DNA of 64,000 nucleotides from Sphingobacterium faecale. GTDB lineage: Bacteria; Bacteroidota; Bacteroidia; Sphingobacteriales; Sphingobacteriaceae. This document shows positions 9,390 to 16,887 of this stretch, piece after piece. The notes below the pieces were generated by a model. The model worked only from the letters and a program-made list of their open reading frames with translations. It did no database searches and was not told the origin of the DNA. The stretch lies in the NCBI RefSeq assembly GCF_016746095.1, contig NZ_JAERTY010000015.1:1-64000 (forward strand), read 5' to 3'. Both the position numbers and the translations under genes were made by a program. How positions within the stretch are numbered: the first letter of the stretch is position 1; every line of letters begins with the position of its first letter.

Positions 9390-10364
9390 ATGTCAGTATT
9401 AATATATATAGAGAATACAGAAGGTCAACTTAAAAAGTCTGCCTTTGAAGCTGCTTCCTATGGCAAGGCTATTGCAGAACAACTACAGACCGAAGCAATC
9501 GCGATTTCCATAGGAAATGTGCAAGATGACCAAATCCAAAAACTAGGAAGTTATGGAATTTCCAAAGTGCTTAACGTCTCTACAGACACTCTTAAGTCTT
9601 TTGTCAATCAAGCCTATGCTTCCATCATTGCATCGGCAGCAAAAAAGGAAAATGCATCTGTAGTGATACTTTCTAATACATTCAGTGGAAAAGGACTAGC
9701 TCCCCGCGTAGCGGCTAAACTAAGTGCCGGTATTGTCTCTGGGGCATCTGGTGTACCGCAGATCAGCGGAGATACCTTTGAAGTACAAACATCTGCCTTC
9801 TCCAACAAAGCAATAGCAACTGTATCAGTACAATCAGTAATAAAAGTCCTTACCGTCAACCCCAATGCATTCCCTGCCAAAGAAACAGGTGGATCTACGA
9901 CGATTGAGGCCTACACACCAGATATTGCTCAGGCTGACCTTAGCACTGTCGTGCAAGAAATAGTACGTGCTACCGACACCATATCACTACCCGAAGCAGA
10001 GATTGTAGTATCTGCAGGCAGAGGACTTAAGGGACCAGAGAACTGGGCTATGATCGAAGAATTAGCACAAGTTCTTGGCGCGGCCACGGCCTGCTCGAAA
10101 CCTGTTTCCGACGCAGGTTGGAGACCTCATTCGGAGCACGTGGGCCAGACTGGAATCGTTGTTAGCCCGAATTTGTATATTGCCATCGGTATATCCGGTG
10201 CTATACAGCACTTAGCAGGTGTTTCATCTTCCAAAACAATCGTCGTCATCAACAAAGATCCAGAAGCCCCTTTCTTCAAAGTAGCGGACTATGGTATAGT
10301 AGGAGATGCTTTTGTCATAGTTCCCAAACTGATAGAAGCATTAAAAAAACATAAAGGAAACTAA
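9390..10364 (+). CDS. etfA: Electron transfer flavoprotein, alpha subunit
   Basis: FAD-binding subunit of EtfAB. 324 aa; the C-terminal ETF-alpha FAD domain is marked by VVSAGRGLKGPENW, SDAGWRPHSEHVGQTG (FAD-contacting), LYIAIGISGAIQH and INKDPEAPFFKVADYGIVGD. The N-terminal half resembles EtfB fold. It is followed by a clear terminator at 10379-10403, so etfBA is a closed operon. Confidence 0.96.
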   Translation: MSVLIYIENTEGQLKKSAFEAASYGKAIAEQLQTEAIAISIGNVQDDQIQKLGSYGISKVLNVSTDTLKSFVNQAYASIIASAAKKENASVVILSNTFSGKGLAPRVAAKLSAGIVSGASGVPQISGDTFEVQTSAFSNKAIATVSVQSVIKVLTVNPNAFPAKETGGSTTIEAYTPDIAQADLSTVVQEIVRATDTISLPEAEIVVSAGRGLKGPENWAMIEELAQVLGAATACSKPVSDAGWRPHSEHVGQTGIVVSPNLYIAIGISGAIQHLAGVSSSKTIVVINKDPEAPFFKVADYGIVGDAFVIVPKLIEALKKHKGN

Positions 10365-10378
10365 AAACATCGATATAT

Positions 10379-10403
10379 AATGGCACCATTTGATGGTGCC
10401 ATT
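10379..10403 (+). terminator. Terminator of etfBA
   Basis: AATGGCACCAT/ATGGTGCCATT stem with a 3-nt loop followed by a modest T-rich stretch; the next promoter starts inside its trailing edge. Confidence 0.7.
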
Positions 10404-10432
10404 GTTAATTTCCAGCATTTTATCTAAGTTTG
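10402..10432 (+). promoter_or_regulatory. Promoter TTG-N20-TAAGTTTG
   Basis: TTG at 10402-10404 and TAAGTTTG at 10425-10432 with a 20-nt spacer. It drives the bifunctional-nuclease gene starting at 10481 and probably the permease behind it. Confidence 0.7.
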
Positions 10433-10480
10433 TATCATTGGAAAAGGGGGAGCCTAATCCATATCACGGAGTGTATTAGG

Positions 10481-11107
10481 ATGAAGAAACTAAAGTTAGA
10501 TATTGTCGGCTTATCATATAGTCAAACTCAGTCGGGCGCTTATGCATTAGTATTGGGTGAAGTAAATGGGAACAGACGCCTTCCTATTATTATTGGAGGA
10601 TTCGAAGCACAGGCTATTGCTGTGGAGATTGAAAAAATGACCCCTAGTAGGCCGCTCACACATGATCTTTTCAAATCTTTTGCAGATGCTTTTAGTATCG
10701 GCCTCGAAGAAGTATTGATATACAACCTCGTTGACGGAATATTTTTTGCTAAGATTGTATGTAACACCGCAGGAAAGCTCCTAGAAATTGATGCCCGGAC
10801 TTCCGATGCTGTAGCGCTAGCCGTACGTTTCGGCTGCCCGATATACACTTACGATTTTATCATGGCCTCGGCAGGCATTGTTATTGAAAACAATGACTTT
10901 GCATTTCTGGAAAATATATCTGCTGCCTCTAGCACCGAAAGCACGGCTCCCGAACAACAGGACGAACAACCTACCCCAACTCCAGCATCTCCATACGCAT
11001 CGCTCACCGATGAACAACTGGAAAACACCTTGCAAAAAGCGATTGCCAATGAGCAATACGAAGCTGCAGCCCGTATCCGAGATGAGATCGAAAGACGAAA
11101 ATCATAA
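10481..11107 (+). CDS. Bifunctional nuclease family protein (DUF151) with C-terminal UVR motif
   Basis: 208 aa. Residues about 1-130 form the bifunctional nuclease/DUF151 domain (LPIIIGGFEAQAIAVE, RPLTHDLF, IDARTSDAVALAVR); plant and bacterial members have reported DNase and RNase activity. After a Ser/Thr/Pro/Gln linker, the last 40 residues are a UvrB/UvrC interaction motif (LQKAIANEQYEAAARIRDEI). The ATG at 10481 is chosen because the upstream in-frame TTG belongs to the -7 promoter box. The permease gene follows after 9 nt. Confidence 0.85.
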   Translation: MKKLKLDIVGLSYSQTQSGAYALVLGEVNGNRRLPIIIGGFEAQAIAVEIEKMTPSRPLTHDLFKSFADAFSIGLEEVLIYNLVDGIFFAKIVCNTAGKLLEIDARTSDAVALAVRFGCPIYTYDFIMASAGIVIENNDFAFLENISAASSTESTAPEQQDEQPTPTPASPYASLTDEQLENTLQKAIANEQYEAAARIRDEIERRKS

Positions 11108-11116
11108 TACATCGAT

Positions 11117-12493
11117 ATGTCTATAAAATTAAGACTAACTGTCATGAACTTCCTACAGTTTTTCGTGTGGGGAGCATGGTTGATTACCATTGCCAATTAT
11201 TGGTTCGGTACCAAGCAATGGGACGGCACACAGTTTGGAGCTATCTTTTCGACCATGGGGATCGCATCCCTATTCATGCCGACACTGATGGGGATTATTG
11301 CAGACAGATGGGTCAATGCGGAGCGCCTTTATATCGGACTTCACTTGCTCTATGCGGTGTGTCTCATTTATTTGGCACAGGTATCAAATCCCGACAGCTT
11401 CTTTACGGTGATGTTGCTGGCCATGTGTTGTTACATGCCCACCCTAGCCCTCTCCAACTCTATTGCCTACAGCTCGCTGACGAAAGGAAACCATGACTTG
11501 ATTAAGGCCTTTCCTCTGATTAGAGTATGGGGCACTGTAGGTTTTATTGCAGCTATGTGGCTCACCAATCTTACAGGCAATAAAGCGACCGAGTACCAGT
11601 TTTATATTGCTGCTGGAGGATCCATATTTCTAGGCATCTATGCGATGTTCATGATTCCCAAATGCCCACCGCAACACCTTACTAAAGAAAATGCCAAGCT
11701 ATCCGAACTCTTGGGATTAGAAGCCTTCAAACTGTTTGGCAATTACAAGATGGCGCTCTTTTTTATATTCTCTATGTTCTTGGGTGCCGCCCTTCAATTG
11801 ACCAATGCCTATGGTGACGTATTCCTGAGCGAGTTCGCTTTTTATCCCAAATATGCAGATTCCTTAGTGGTAGAACGCTCGACCATCATCATGTCCATAT
11901 CACAGATATCAGAGACACTATTCATCTTGGCTATTCCATTTTTCTTAAAGCGCTTTGGTATCCGCAATGTCATGCTCTTCGCGATGATTGCCTGGGTATT
12001 ACGTTTCGGTCTTTTTGCTTATGGAGATCCATCTTCCGGTCTATGGATGATTATCCTATCCTGCATTGTCTATGGCATGGCATTCGACTTCTTTAACATA
12101 TCTGGATCACTTTTCGTAGAGACATCGACAGATTCAAAGATACGCTCCTCAGCGCAAGGGCTATTTATGATGATGACCAATGGAATTGGTGCAATCTTAG
12201 GTTCACAGGTCTCCGGTTGGCTGATAGATAAATATTATACGAAGCCCTTTGACACCCTAGCAGGTCTCGCAACACGGCTCGAAACCAGTACAGATAACCC
12301 AAAACTATTGGACTTTATTGCCGGTAAAGGAGTGCAAATCACGAATGGCACATTCGATTCTGCGATTTATTTAAAAGATTGGCAACATATATGGCTAGCA
12401 TTCGCTATCTATACCTTGGTGATTGTAATTGCCTTCTCGATTCTATTCAAGCACAAGCACGATCCCAAAGACTTAGAAAATACAGGTCATTAA
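11117..12493 (+). CDS. Nucleoside permease, MFS (NupG/XapB family)
   Basis: 458-aa polytopic membrane protein with about 12 hydrophobic segments. The N-terminal MNFLQFFVWGAWLITIANYW and ADRWVNAERLY are characteristic of the nucleoside:H+ symporter branch of the major facilitator superfamily. It probably imports nucleosides by proton symport. Co-transcribed with the upstream nuclease-family gene, a pairing that would suit use of nucleic-acid breakdown products, though this is inference. Confidence 0.88.
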   Translation: MSIKLRLTVMNFLQFFVWGAWLITIANYWFGTKQWDGTQFGAIFSTMGIASLFMPTLMGIIADRWVNAERLYIGLHLLYAVCLIYLAQVSNPDSFFTVMLLAMCCYMPTLALSNSIAYSSLTKGNHDLIKAFPLIRVWGTVGFIAAMWLTNLTGNKATEYQFYIAAGGSIFLGIYAMFMIPKCPPQHLTKENAKLSELLGLEAFKLFGNYKMALFFIFSMFLGAALQLTNAYGDVFLSEFAFYPKYADSLVVERSTIIMSISQISETLFILAIPFFLKRFGIRNVMLFAMIAWVLRFGLFAYGDPSSGLWMIILSCIVYGMAFDFFNISGSLFVETSTDSKIRSSAQGLFMMMTNGIGAILGSQVSGWLIDKYYTKPFDTLAGLATRLETSTDNPKLLDFIAGKGVQITNGTFDSAIYLKDWQHIWLAFAIYTLVIVIAFSILFKHKHDPKDLENTGH

Positions 12494-12497
12494 CATA

Positions 12498-12531
12498 CAA
12501 AAGGCTCTTCAGAAATTGAAGAGCCTTTTTT
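12498..12531. terminator. Bidirectional terminator
   Basis: AAAAGGCTCTTCA/TGAAGAGCCTTTT stem, loop 5 nt, T run after; serves the permease and the convergent small membrane protein. Confidence 0.85.
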
Positions 12532-12553
12532 GTTATCGTTTAAATATTTTTAT

Positions 12554-13054
12554 TTATCTCGCCTTGACCTCAGCTATCATCGTTAATACTGCATCAATAG
12601 TCGATTTGGCGGCATCTTTCATTTTTTGTGTACCGGCGTAATCCGCATCTAGTGTCACCTCTTTAGATTTTTCTTTGTACGTATATTTTAAGATATAGCG
12701 CGGCACTTGCTTTCCTTCCGTAGAATCTTTCCGTGCTGTAGTCATGTCGTCATCCACGTTCCAAAACCCCAACTCCATCGCTTTGCGGTGTAAGTACAAT
12801 AAGTCGTTGTCCCGCATTTTCAATGTATCCGTCAAAACCTGGTTATCCTTTGTCAGATAATGATAAATCCTTGTCTTAGAATTGTACGTATTCAACATCT
12901 CTCCAGGCGTACCATACGTAATCTCAATGGATTCAAAATCTGAAAATCGGTAAGGAGCATTTTTTATCATGGATGAATAATAAATACCACAGTAGACTAC
13001 AAATGGAACAATGATACAGATTCCTAGAAAAATTTTTCTTGCCTTATCGCTCAT
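12554..13054 (-). CDS. Hypothetical membrane-anchored protein
   Basis: 166 aa, not recognised. One N-terminal membrane helix (about residues 7-28, IFLGICIIVPFVVYCGIYYS) follows a short positively charged start, so the rest is probably periplasmic or outer-face. The body is mixed alpha/beta with SIEITYGTPGEM and a beta-rich YILKYTYKEKSKEVTLDADY. The ATG at 13054 follows a TACTTTTG -7 box (13071-13078, minus strand) by 16 nt; the longer frame would include the promoter. Confidence 0.7.
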   Translation of the reverse strand: MSDKARKIFLGICIIVPFVVYCGIYYSSMIKNAPYRFSDFESIEITYGTPGEMLNTYNSKTRIYHYLTKDNQVLTDTLKMRDNDLLYLHRKAMELGFWNVDDDMTTARKDSTEGKQVPRYILKYTYKEKSKEVTLDADYAGTQKMKDAAKSTIDAVLTMIAEVKAR

Positions 13055-13070
13055 AACTAAAAAATATGCA

Positions 13071-13078
13071 CAAAAGTA
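13071..13078 (-). promoter_or_regulatory. -7 box TACTTTTG for the 12554-13054 gene
   Basis: Exact TAnnTTTG match on the minus strand 16 nt before the ATG; a TTG upstream is closer than ideal. Confidence 0.5.
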
Positions 13079-13140
13079 CATATTTAAAATACAACCTGTG
13101 TCAGAGAAACGCAATTAGCACGTTGCTATTTAGTCAAAGC

Positions 13141-13168
13141 TTGATAAAATTTATTTTACTTATGTTTG
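13141..13168 (+). promoter_or_regulatory. Promoter TTG-N17-TATGTTTG
   Basis: TTG at 13141-13143 and TATGTTTG at 13161-13168, upstream of the TonB-C/MORN gene. Spacer slightly short. Confidence 0.55.
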
Positions 13169-13208
13169 TATACACTTCGTGCATAACAATCGTTGTTGAG
13201 TGGAAATA

Positions 13209-14201
13209 ATGAAGCATACAATTTTCTCTATCAGTAAATATCTAGTAGTCTTATTTTTTTTAGGCTTAACAAATCAGCTACAGGCGCAGGAAACCATCGT
13301 TACCTACATCAAAAAAGATGGAGGGTTCACACCTCTACAAGATTCTGCTGCATATACCAGCATAGTGCACCTCCAGCCCAATGAGGCAGGTTTATACCAA
13401 CTTCGTGAATACTATCCCAATGGCAACTTGAAGCGCCGGGGTTGGGTCAAAGCTGCAGACCCTAAACGATTGCGCTTTGAAGGCTTGGTAGAAGACTTTT
13501 ATGATAATGAAATACTAAAATCCACCTATCAGTACAGTAATGACAGGCTACTGGACACGGCAAAAAAATATTATAGGAACGGGGGGTTAAAAGAGACTAT
13601 CGTGCATTTAAAACCCACAACTCCCCCTACTGACCTCTCGCCTAGAGATCTGTCCGGCAGACTTGTCTATTATGCAGACTCATTGGGCCACGTTCAGGTT
13701 AGCAATGGCAATGGCATTGCCACAATAATACGTGATGAGACCAAAAAAGAACAAGGAGAATACATCAACGGGCTACGCGAAGGACATTGGACAGGCTTCC
13801 TTCATAATGGAAAGTCTCAGTTTGAAGAATGGTACAATAACGGAATTTTAGAAAAAGGAGTAACAACAGACAGCCTAGGGCAACAGCACAAGTACACACA
13901 GAAAGATGTTGAACCCGAATACCCAGGAGGCATCATGCAACTGAGAATGTTTATAGGCAACAACTATAGATACCCGGCTGAAGCTATTAAAGCGAACGTA
14001 TCGGGACAATTACTCATCAGCTTTGTAGTTGAGAAAACAGGAAAGACCTCCGAACATAAAATCATTAATGATCTAGGATATGGTACAGGGCAAAGAGCCA
14101 TCGAAGTACTAAAGAGAGCAAAAGACTGGACTCCGGGGTACCACCGCGGACTTCCTGTCCGAGTCGCCTACTCCGTCCCCATTCAGTTAAACCTGAACTA
14201 A
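13209..14201 (+). CDS. Exported MORN-type repeat protein with TonB C-terminal domain
   Basis: 330 aa. A signal peptide (first 21 residues, ending LQAQ) targets the periplasm. The middle has YwqK-like MORN variants (YYPNGNLKRRGWV, YYRNGGLKETI, NGLREGHWTGFLHNG). The last 95 residues are a TonB-C domain (EYPGGIMQLRMFI ... GQLLISFVVEKTGKTSEHKI ... RAIEVLKRAKDW) close to that of the protein at 28059-28943. Such proteins may interact with TonB-dependent transporters or act as envelope scaffolds; the substrate is unknown. ATG at 13209 starts the signal peptide; GTG at 13200 is an alternative. Confidence 0.8.
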   Translation: MKHTIFSISKYLVVLFFLGLTNQLQAQETIVTYIKKDGGFTPLQDSAAYTSIVHLQPNEAGLYQLREYYPNGNLKRRGWVKAADPKRLRFEGLVEDFYDNEILKSTYQYSNDRLLDTAKKYYRNGGLKETIVHLKPTTPPTDLSPRDLSGRLVYYADSLGHVQVSNGNGIATIIRDETKKEQGEYINGLREGHWTGFLHNGKSQFEEWYNNGILEKGVTTDSLGQQHKYTQKDVEPEYPGGIMQLRMFIGNNYRYPAEAIKANVSGQLLISFVVEKTGKTSEHKIINDLGYGTGQRAIEVLKRAKDWTPGYHRGLPVRVAYSVPIQLNLN

Positions 14202-14258
14202 GTAGTCTTAAATTCAAGCTGATCTGAGATAACACTTTTGCCAAACAAACAGGCAAAA

Positions 14259-14747
14259 CTAGAACTCTGACTCTGATGGAGGCTTTAAATACTTTTTGTA
14301 ATTCCCCTCTTTGATATAGTCTAGGTCTCCTTCTTTGCAGTAGCCTGTCAGATAAACGGAGTACTTATTACTATCTGCTTTGTCGGCGTCAAGTTCCTTG
14401 ATCACATCGGAAACACGTCTAGGCGTTTCAAAAAAATCAGACTCATATACGAGATAGTCCAACTTTTGATTCTTTTCAACACGTTTTTGAGATTCTGGTG
14501 GCAAAGCAAAAAGCGGGGTTAATTCAATGTCGCTCTCGAAAAGATCCCGTGGCTGGATTTGTAGAGCGCGACAAATAAGCAAAAAGTTATTAAGCGTAGT
14601 GCCTCTACCTTTTTCCAATGACAACACAGTCACCGTTGTTACTCCTGTCATATCCGCTACATCGTTTTGCGAATAAGCGAGTGACTCTCTCCGTAACCGG
14701 ATTTTTTCACCTAGTTCTTTTAATACACTCTTATTTAGCACACTCAC
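14259..14747 (-). CDS. XRE-family transcriptional regulator
   Basis: 162 aa with GTG start. Residues about 10-68 form a helix-turn-helix of the XRE/Cro type (GEKIRLRRESLAYSQNDVA, VTTVTVLSLEKGRGTTLNNFL). The C-terminal 90 residues (ESDIELTPLF ... VSDVIKELD ... YLTGYCKEGDLDYI) are not recognised. Two perfect TTTGCGCAAA palindromes lie in its upstream region (14767-14776 and 14803-14812), likely its operators. It is divergent from the guide-RNA locus and may control both itself and that locus; this is inference from layout. Confidence 0.8.
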   Translation of the reverse strand: MSVLNKSVLKELGEKIRLRRESLAYSQNDVADMTGVTTVTVLSLEKGRGTTLNNFLLICRALQIQPRDLFESDIELTPLFALPPESQKRVEKNQKLDYLVYESDFFETPRRVSDVIKELDADKADSNKYSVYLTGYCKEGDLDYIKEGNYKKYLKPPSESEF

Positions 14748-14766
14748 AAAACAAATAGAAACAATA

Positions 14767-14812
14767 TTTGCGCAAACATTGAAAAATATATTTTTATTAT
14801 ATTTTGCGCAAA
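14767..14812. promoter_or_regulatory. Twin TTTGCGCAAA operators
   Basis: Two identical 10-bp perfect palindromes, centres 36 bp apart (14767-14776 and 14803-14812), in the intergenic region between the XRE gene and the divergent guide locus. The second overlaps the TTG (-33) of the rightward promoter. An XRE dimer bound there would block that promoter. Confidence 0.7.
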
Positions 14813-14833
14813 TGATGTTTATTTGTATCTTTG
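14804..14833 (+). promoter_or_regulatory. Promoter TTG-N19-TATCTTTG directed into the guide-RNA locus
   Basis: TTG at 14804-14806 and TATCTTTG at 14826-14833, 19-nt spacer. No convincing gene follows for over 2 kb on this strand; a 14-codon frame at 14864-14908 is the only small one. Transcription from here would run through the tracr-like module and the repeat array. Confidence 0.65.
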
Positions 14834-15088
14834 ATTAGAGATAACCAACACTTATATATAAACATGAGAGACACACTATATAAGAACATCGTTAAATCCC
14901 CTGTTTAATTAAAGCAGGAGAATTACAAAAGAGGTATTAATCAAAGCAACAGTATTAGCGCCCAATTTTATACAAAAACCAATTATTGCTTAAAATCCTC
15001 CATTATTTTAGTTCACGTCATTTATGCTTTTTAGCATGAAACAGGAACAATATTGCTCTTTGACATATTGGTATGGGTAAAAATATTT

Positions 15089-15145
15089 GAGGCTGCTTGT
15101 TCAGCCGTAGGGTGAGGGTGTATTGCTACTCACTAAGTACCCTTA
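15089..15145 (+). ncRNA. Cas12f tracrRNA-like module, copy A
   Basis: Contains a GGCTG-CTTGTT-CAGCC hairpin (15091-15106), then a GGTGAG...CTCACT hairpin (about 15111-15134) and an anti-repeat AAGTACCCT (15135-15143) able to pair with AGGGTA in the repeats. From memory, the first hairpin closely resembles the GGCUGCUUG...CAGCC stem of the Un1Cas12f1 tracrRNA. About 90 nt upstream also fold (ATGCT/AGCAT hairpin at about 15024-15037; CAATAT/ATATTG), possibly its 5' part. A TTGAC (15059-15063) with AATATTTG (15083-15090) could be a local promoter. Exact RNA ends are unknown. Confidence 0.7.
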
Positions 15146-15182
15146 ATATTATTTCTGTAGATGCTCACAGTTTGTACATCTT

Positions 15183-15212
15183 GACGTCATCTCGACCGTA
15201 GCGGAGAGATCT
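15183..15212. repeat. Palindromic-element arm inserted in array repeat 1
   Basis: Only the left arm (GACGTCATCTCGACCGTAGC...) is present. The repeat sequence CACAGTTTGTA occurs on both sides, as if duplicated on insertion. Confidence 0.65.
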
Positions 15213-15374
15213 AACAATATATTATCACAGTTTGTAGGGTAGGAACAACCACATTAAAGATAGAGTCCTGTATATGGCCCCCTGTAGATGCTCACAGCTT
15301 GTAGCGTAGGAACAACGGCGAAGTACTTCTTTGCCCGTTTCGGTCGCCTGCAGATGATCCAACTGGTCTCCCCA

Positions 15375-15494
15375 GACGTCACCCTGAGCGGATCCGCCAG
15401 TTGGCGGAGAAGTCGAATGGGGCTAACGACATAATAGTTACTCCTTGACAGTCCGTAGATCTCTCAATTCCGCTTCGCTCCAATCGAGATGACG
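15375..15494. repeat. Palindromic element inserted in array repeat 3
   Basis: Arms GACGTCA...GCGGA and TTCCGCTTCGCTCC...GATGACG; a second small palindrome (CCGCCAGTTGGCGG) lies inside. Repeat halves CAACTGG and CAATTGG flank it. Confidence 0.65.
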
Positions 15495-15657
15495 AAAGGA
15501 ACAAAGCAAATGCAATTGGTAGGGTAATAACAACTCACTCGTGAACGAAAGCGTCAATTCCCTTCTATAGATGCTCACAATTTGTAGGGTATACACAACA
15601 GAGTCTTCAGATTTCATGATTGAACCCACCTGTAGATAGTCACAATTTGCACATTTT

Positions 15658-15756
15658 GACGTCATCTTGACCGTAGCGGAGAAATCTAAAAAACTGGATT
15701 TCAATCTTTATAACTCATAGATCTCTCTATTCCGCTTCGCTCCAATCGAGATGACG
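15658..15756. repeat. Palindromic element inserted in array repeat 5
   Basis: Arms GACGTCATCTTGACCGTAGC and its partner ending ATCGAGATGACG. Repeat halves 15629-15648 and about 15777-15797 flank it, sharing ATTTG. Confidence 0.65.
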
Positions 15757-15845
15757 AAAGGAACAAAGCAAATGTTATTTGTAGGGGTATACACAACCGA
15801 GTCTCGTCAACGAAAACTAAGCTTTTAACAAACAGACACCTTAGT

Positions 15846-16145
15846 TTACCACTCCTTAACAACCTCCCAGAGGTCGTTCCATTGCGGATTAAGCTTATTT
15901 ATAAGAATCTCTTTCTTTGCTCGGTTCCATTTCTTGAGCTGTTTCTCTCTGTCGATGGCTTCTTCAATAGTAGAGAAGGATTCATAATAAACACAAAGAC
16001 AGGAATTATACTGACTCGTAAACGAATTGGCATACCGCTTCTCACGGTGCTCAACCAACCTAGTGTATAAATCAGAAGTCACTCCAATATAGAGCACCGT
16101 TCGGTTTACATTAGTTAGCATGTATATCACACCACCTCTTTCCAT
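15846..16145 (-). CDS. Small GIY-YIG family nuclease
   Basis: 99 aa, a stand-alone GIY-YIG domain: GVIYMLTNVNRTVLYIG at the N terminus gives the family signature, R29 and the EHREKRYANSF segment follow, and the catalytic-type Glu lies in EEAIDREKQLKKWNR. Such short members are often found with GTCATCTCGACC-type palindromes in Bacteroidota (my recollection). It sits on the opposite strand between two tracr-like/array modules, suggesting it arrived with, or helps spread, the palindromic element; it may alternatively have no link with the guides. Confidence 0.85.
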   Translation of the reverse strand: MERGGVIYMLTNVNRTVLYIGVTSDLYTRLVEHREKRYANSFTSQYNSCLCVYYESFSTIEEAIDREKQLKKWNRAKKEILINKLNPQWNDLWEVVKEW

Positions 16146-16176
16146 AGTATTAAGATACTAAATTAAACAACATACA

Positions 16177-16232
16177 CGAGGCTGCTTGTTCAGCCGTAGA
16201 GTGAGGGTGTATTGCCACTCACTAAGTACCCT
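16177..16232 (+). ncRNA. Cas12f tracrRNA-like module, copy B
   Basis: Nearly identical to copy A over about 55 nt: same GGCTG/CAGCC hairpin, an AGTGAG...CTCACT hairpin and the AAGTACCCT anti-repeat. One difference from copy A turns a G-T pair into an A-T pair in the second stem, consistent with selection on RNA structure. Identity begins at GAGGCTGC; the structured upstream part and TTGAC of copy A are missing, so it may be transcribed by read-through or be inactive. Confidence 0.6.
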
Positions 16233-16282
16233 ATATTGAAAACACACAGGGCACCCTGTAGGTAATCAAAATTTATTCCCAT

Positions 16283-16377
16283 CACGTCATTTCGATTGAA
16301 GCGCAGTGGAATAGAGAGATCTAACGCTAGAAGTATCCTGTAAAACTAATAGATCTCTCCACAAGGTCGAGATGACG
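16283..16377. repeat. Palindromic element inserted in array repeat 6
   Basis: Arms CACGTCATTTCGATTGAAGC and a partner ending GGTCGAGATGACG; flanked by repeat halves 16255-16275 and about 16398-16417. Confidence 0.65.
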
Positions 16378-16540
16378 AAAGGAACAAAGCAAATATTATT
16401 TGTAGGGTAGTAACAACCCGATTAAAGCTAAATTATTCCCCCGACCTGTAGTTGATCACAGTGTGTAGGGTATTAAAAACGGCTTCTACTGTAACCCTTT
16501 TGCTTTAATCATCTTAATGACAATTTATTTGTCTTGTCCC

Positions 16541-16658
16541 CGTCATCTCGATTGTAGCGCAGCGGAATAGAGAGATCTAACGAAATAACATTTAATACTA
16601 GACAGTCCATAGATATTCCGATACTCGGAACAGGCACTCGACTGCGCTCGGTATGACG
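16541..16658. repeat. Palindromic element inserted in array repeat 8
   Basis: Arms CGTCATCTCGATTGTAGCGC and a partner ending CGCTCGGTATGACG. Copies of CAATTT(G) occur on both sides in the split repeat. Confidence 0.6.
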
Positions 16659-16860
16659 AAATGAATAAGCAAATACAATTTGATAGGGTAGTAACAACTC
16701 TTTGTTTTACAATCAGTCAATCTGAACACCTGTAGATGCTCACAGTTTGTAGGGTATTAACAAAGTATAGGTAAATACATCTAAGCCTCGTCGCCTGTAA
16801 ATGACCAAAATTTGTAGGGCAATTATTAATTGCAAAAGTAGTTAACCCTACATAGTTCAT

Positions 16861-16887
16861 AGATCTCTCCACAAGGTCGAGATGACG
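16861..16887. repeat. Right arm of palindromic element near array end
   Basis: AGATCTCTCCACAAGGTCGA followed by GATGACG; the left arm is missing. A repeat-like 3' half ending GGGAAACAACAAC follows at 16901-16927. Confidence 0.55.

Noticed and set aside
14864-14908. 14-codon frame right after the guide-locus promoter
   Set aside because: Too short and featureless to call; kept only as a remark in the promoter entry.
15438-15704. 88-codon frame on the minus strand across array repeats
   Set aside because: Made of repeat and palindrome sequence; an accident of the array.
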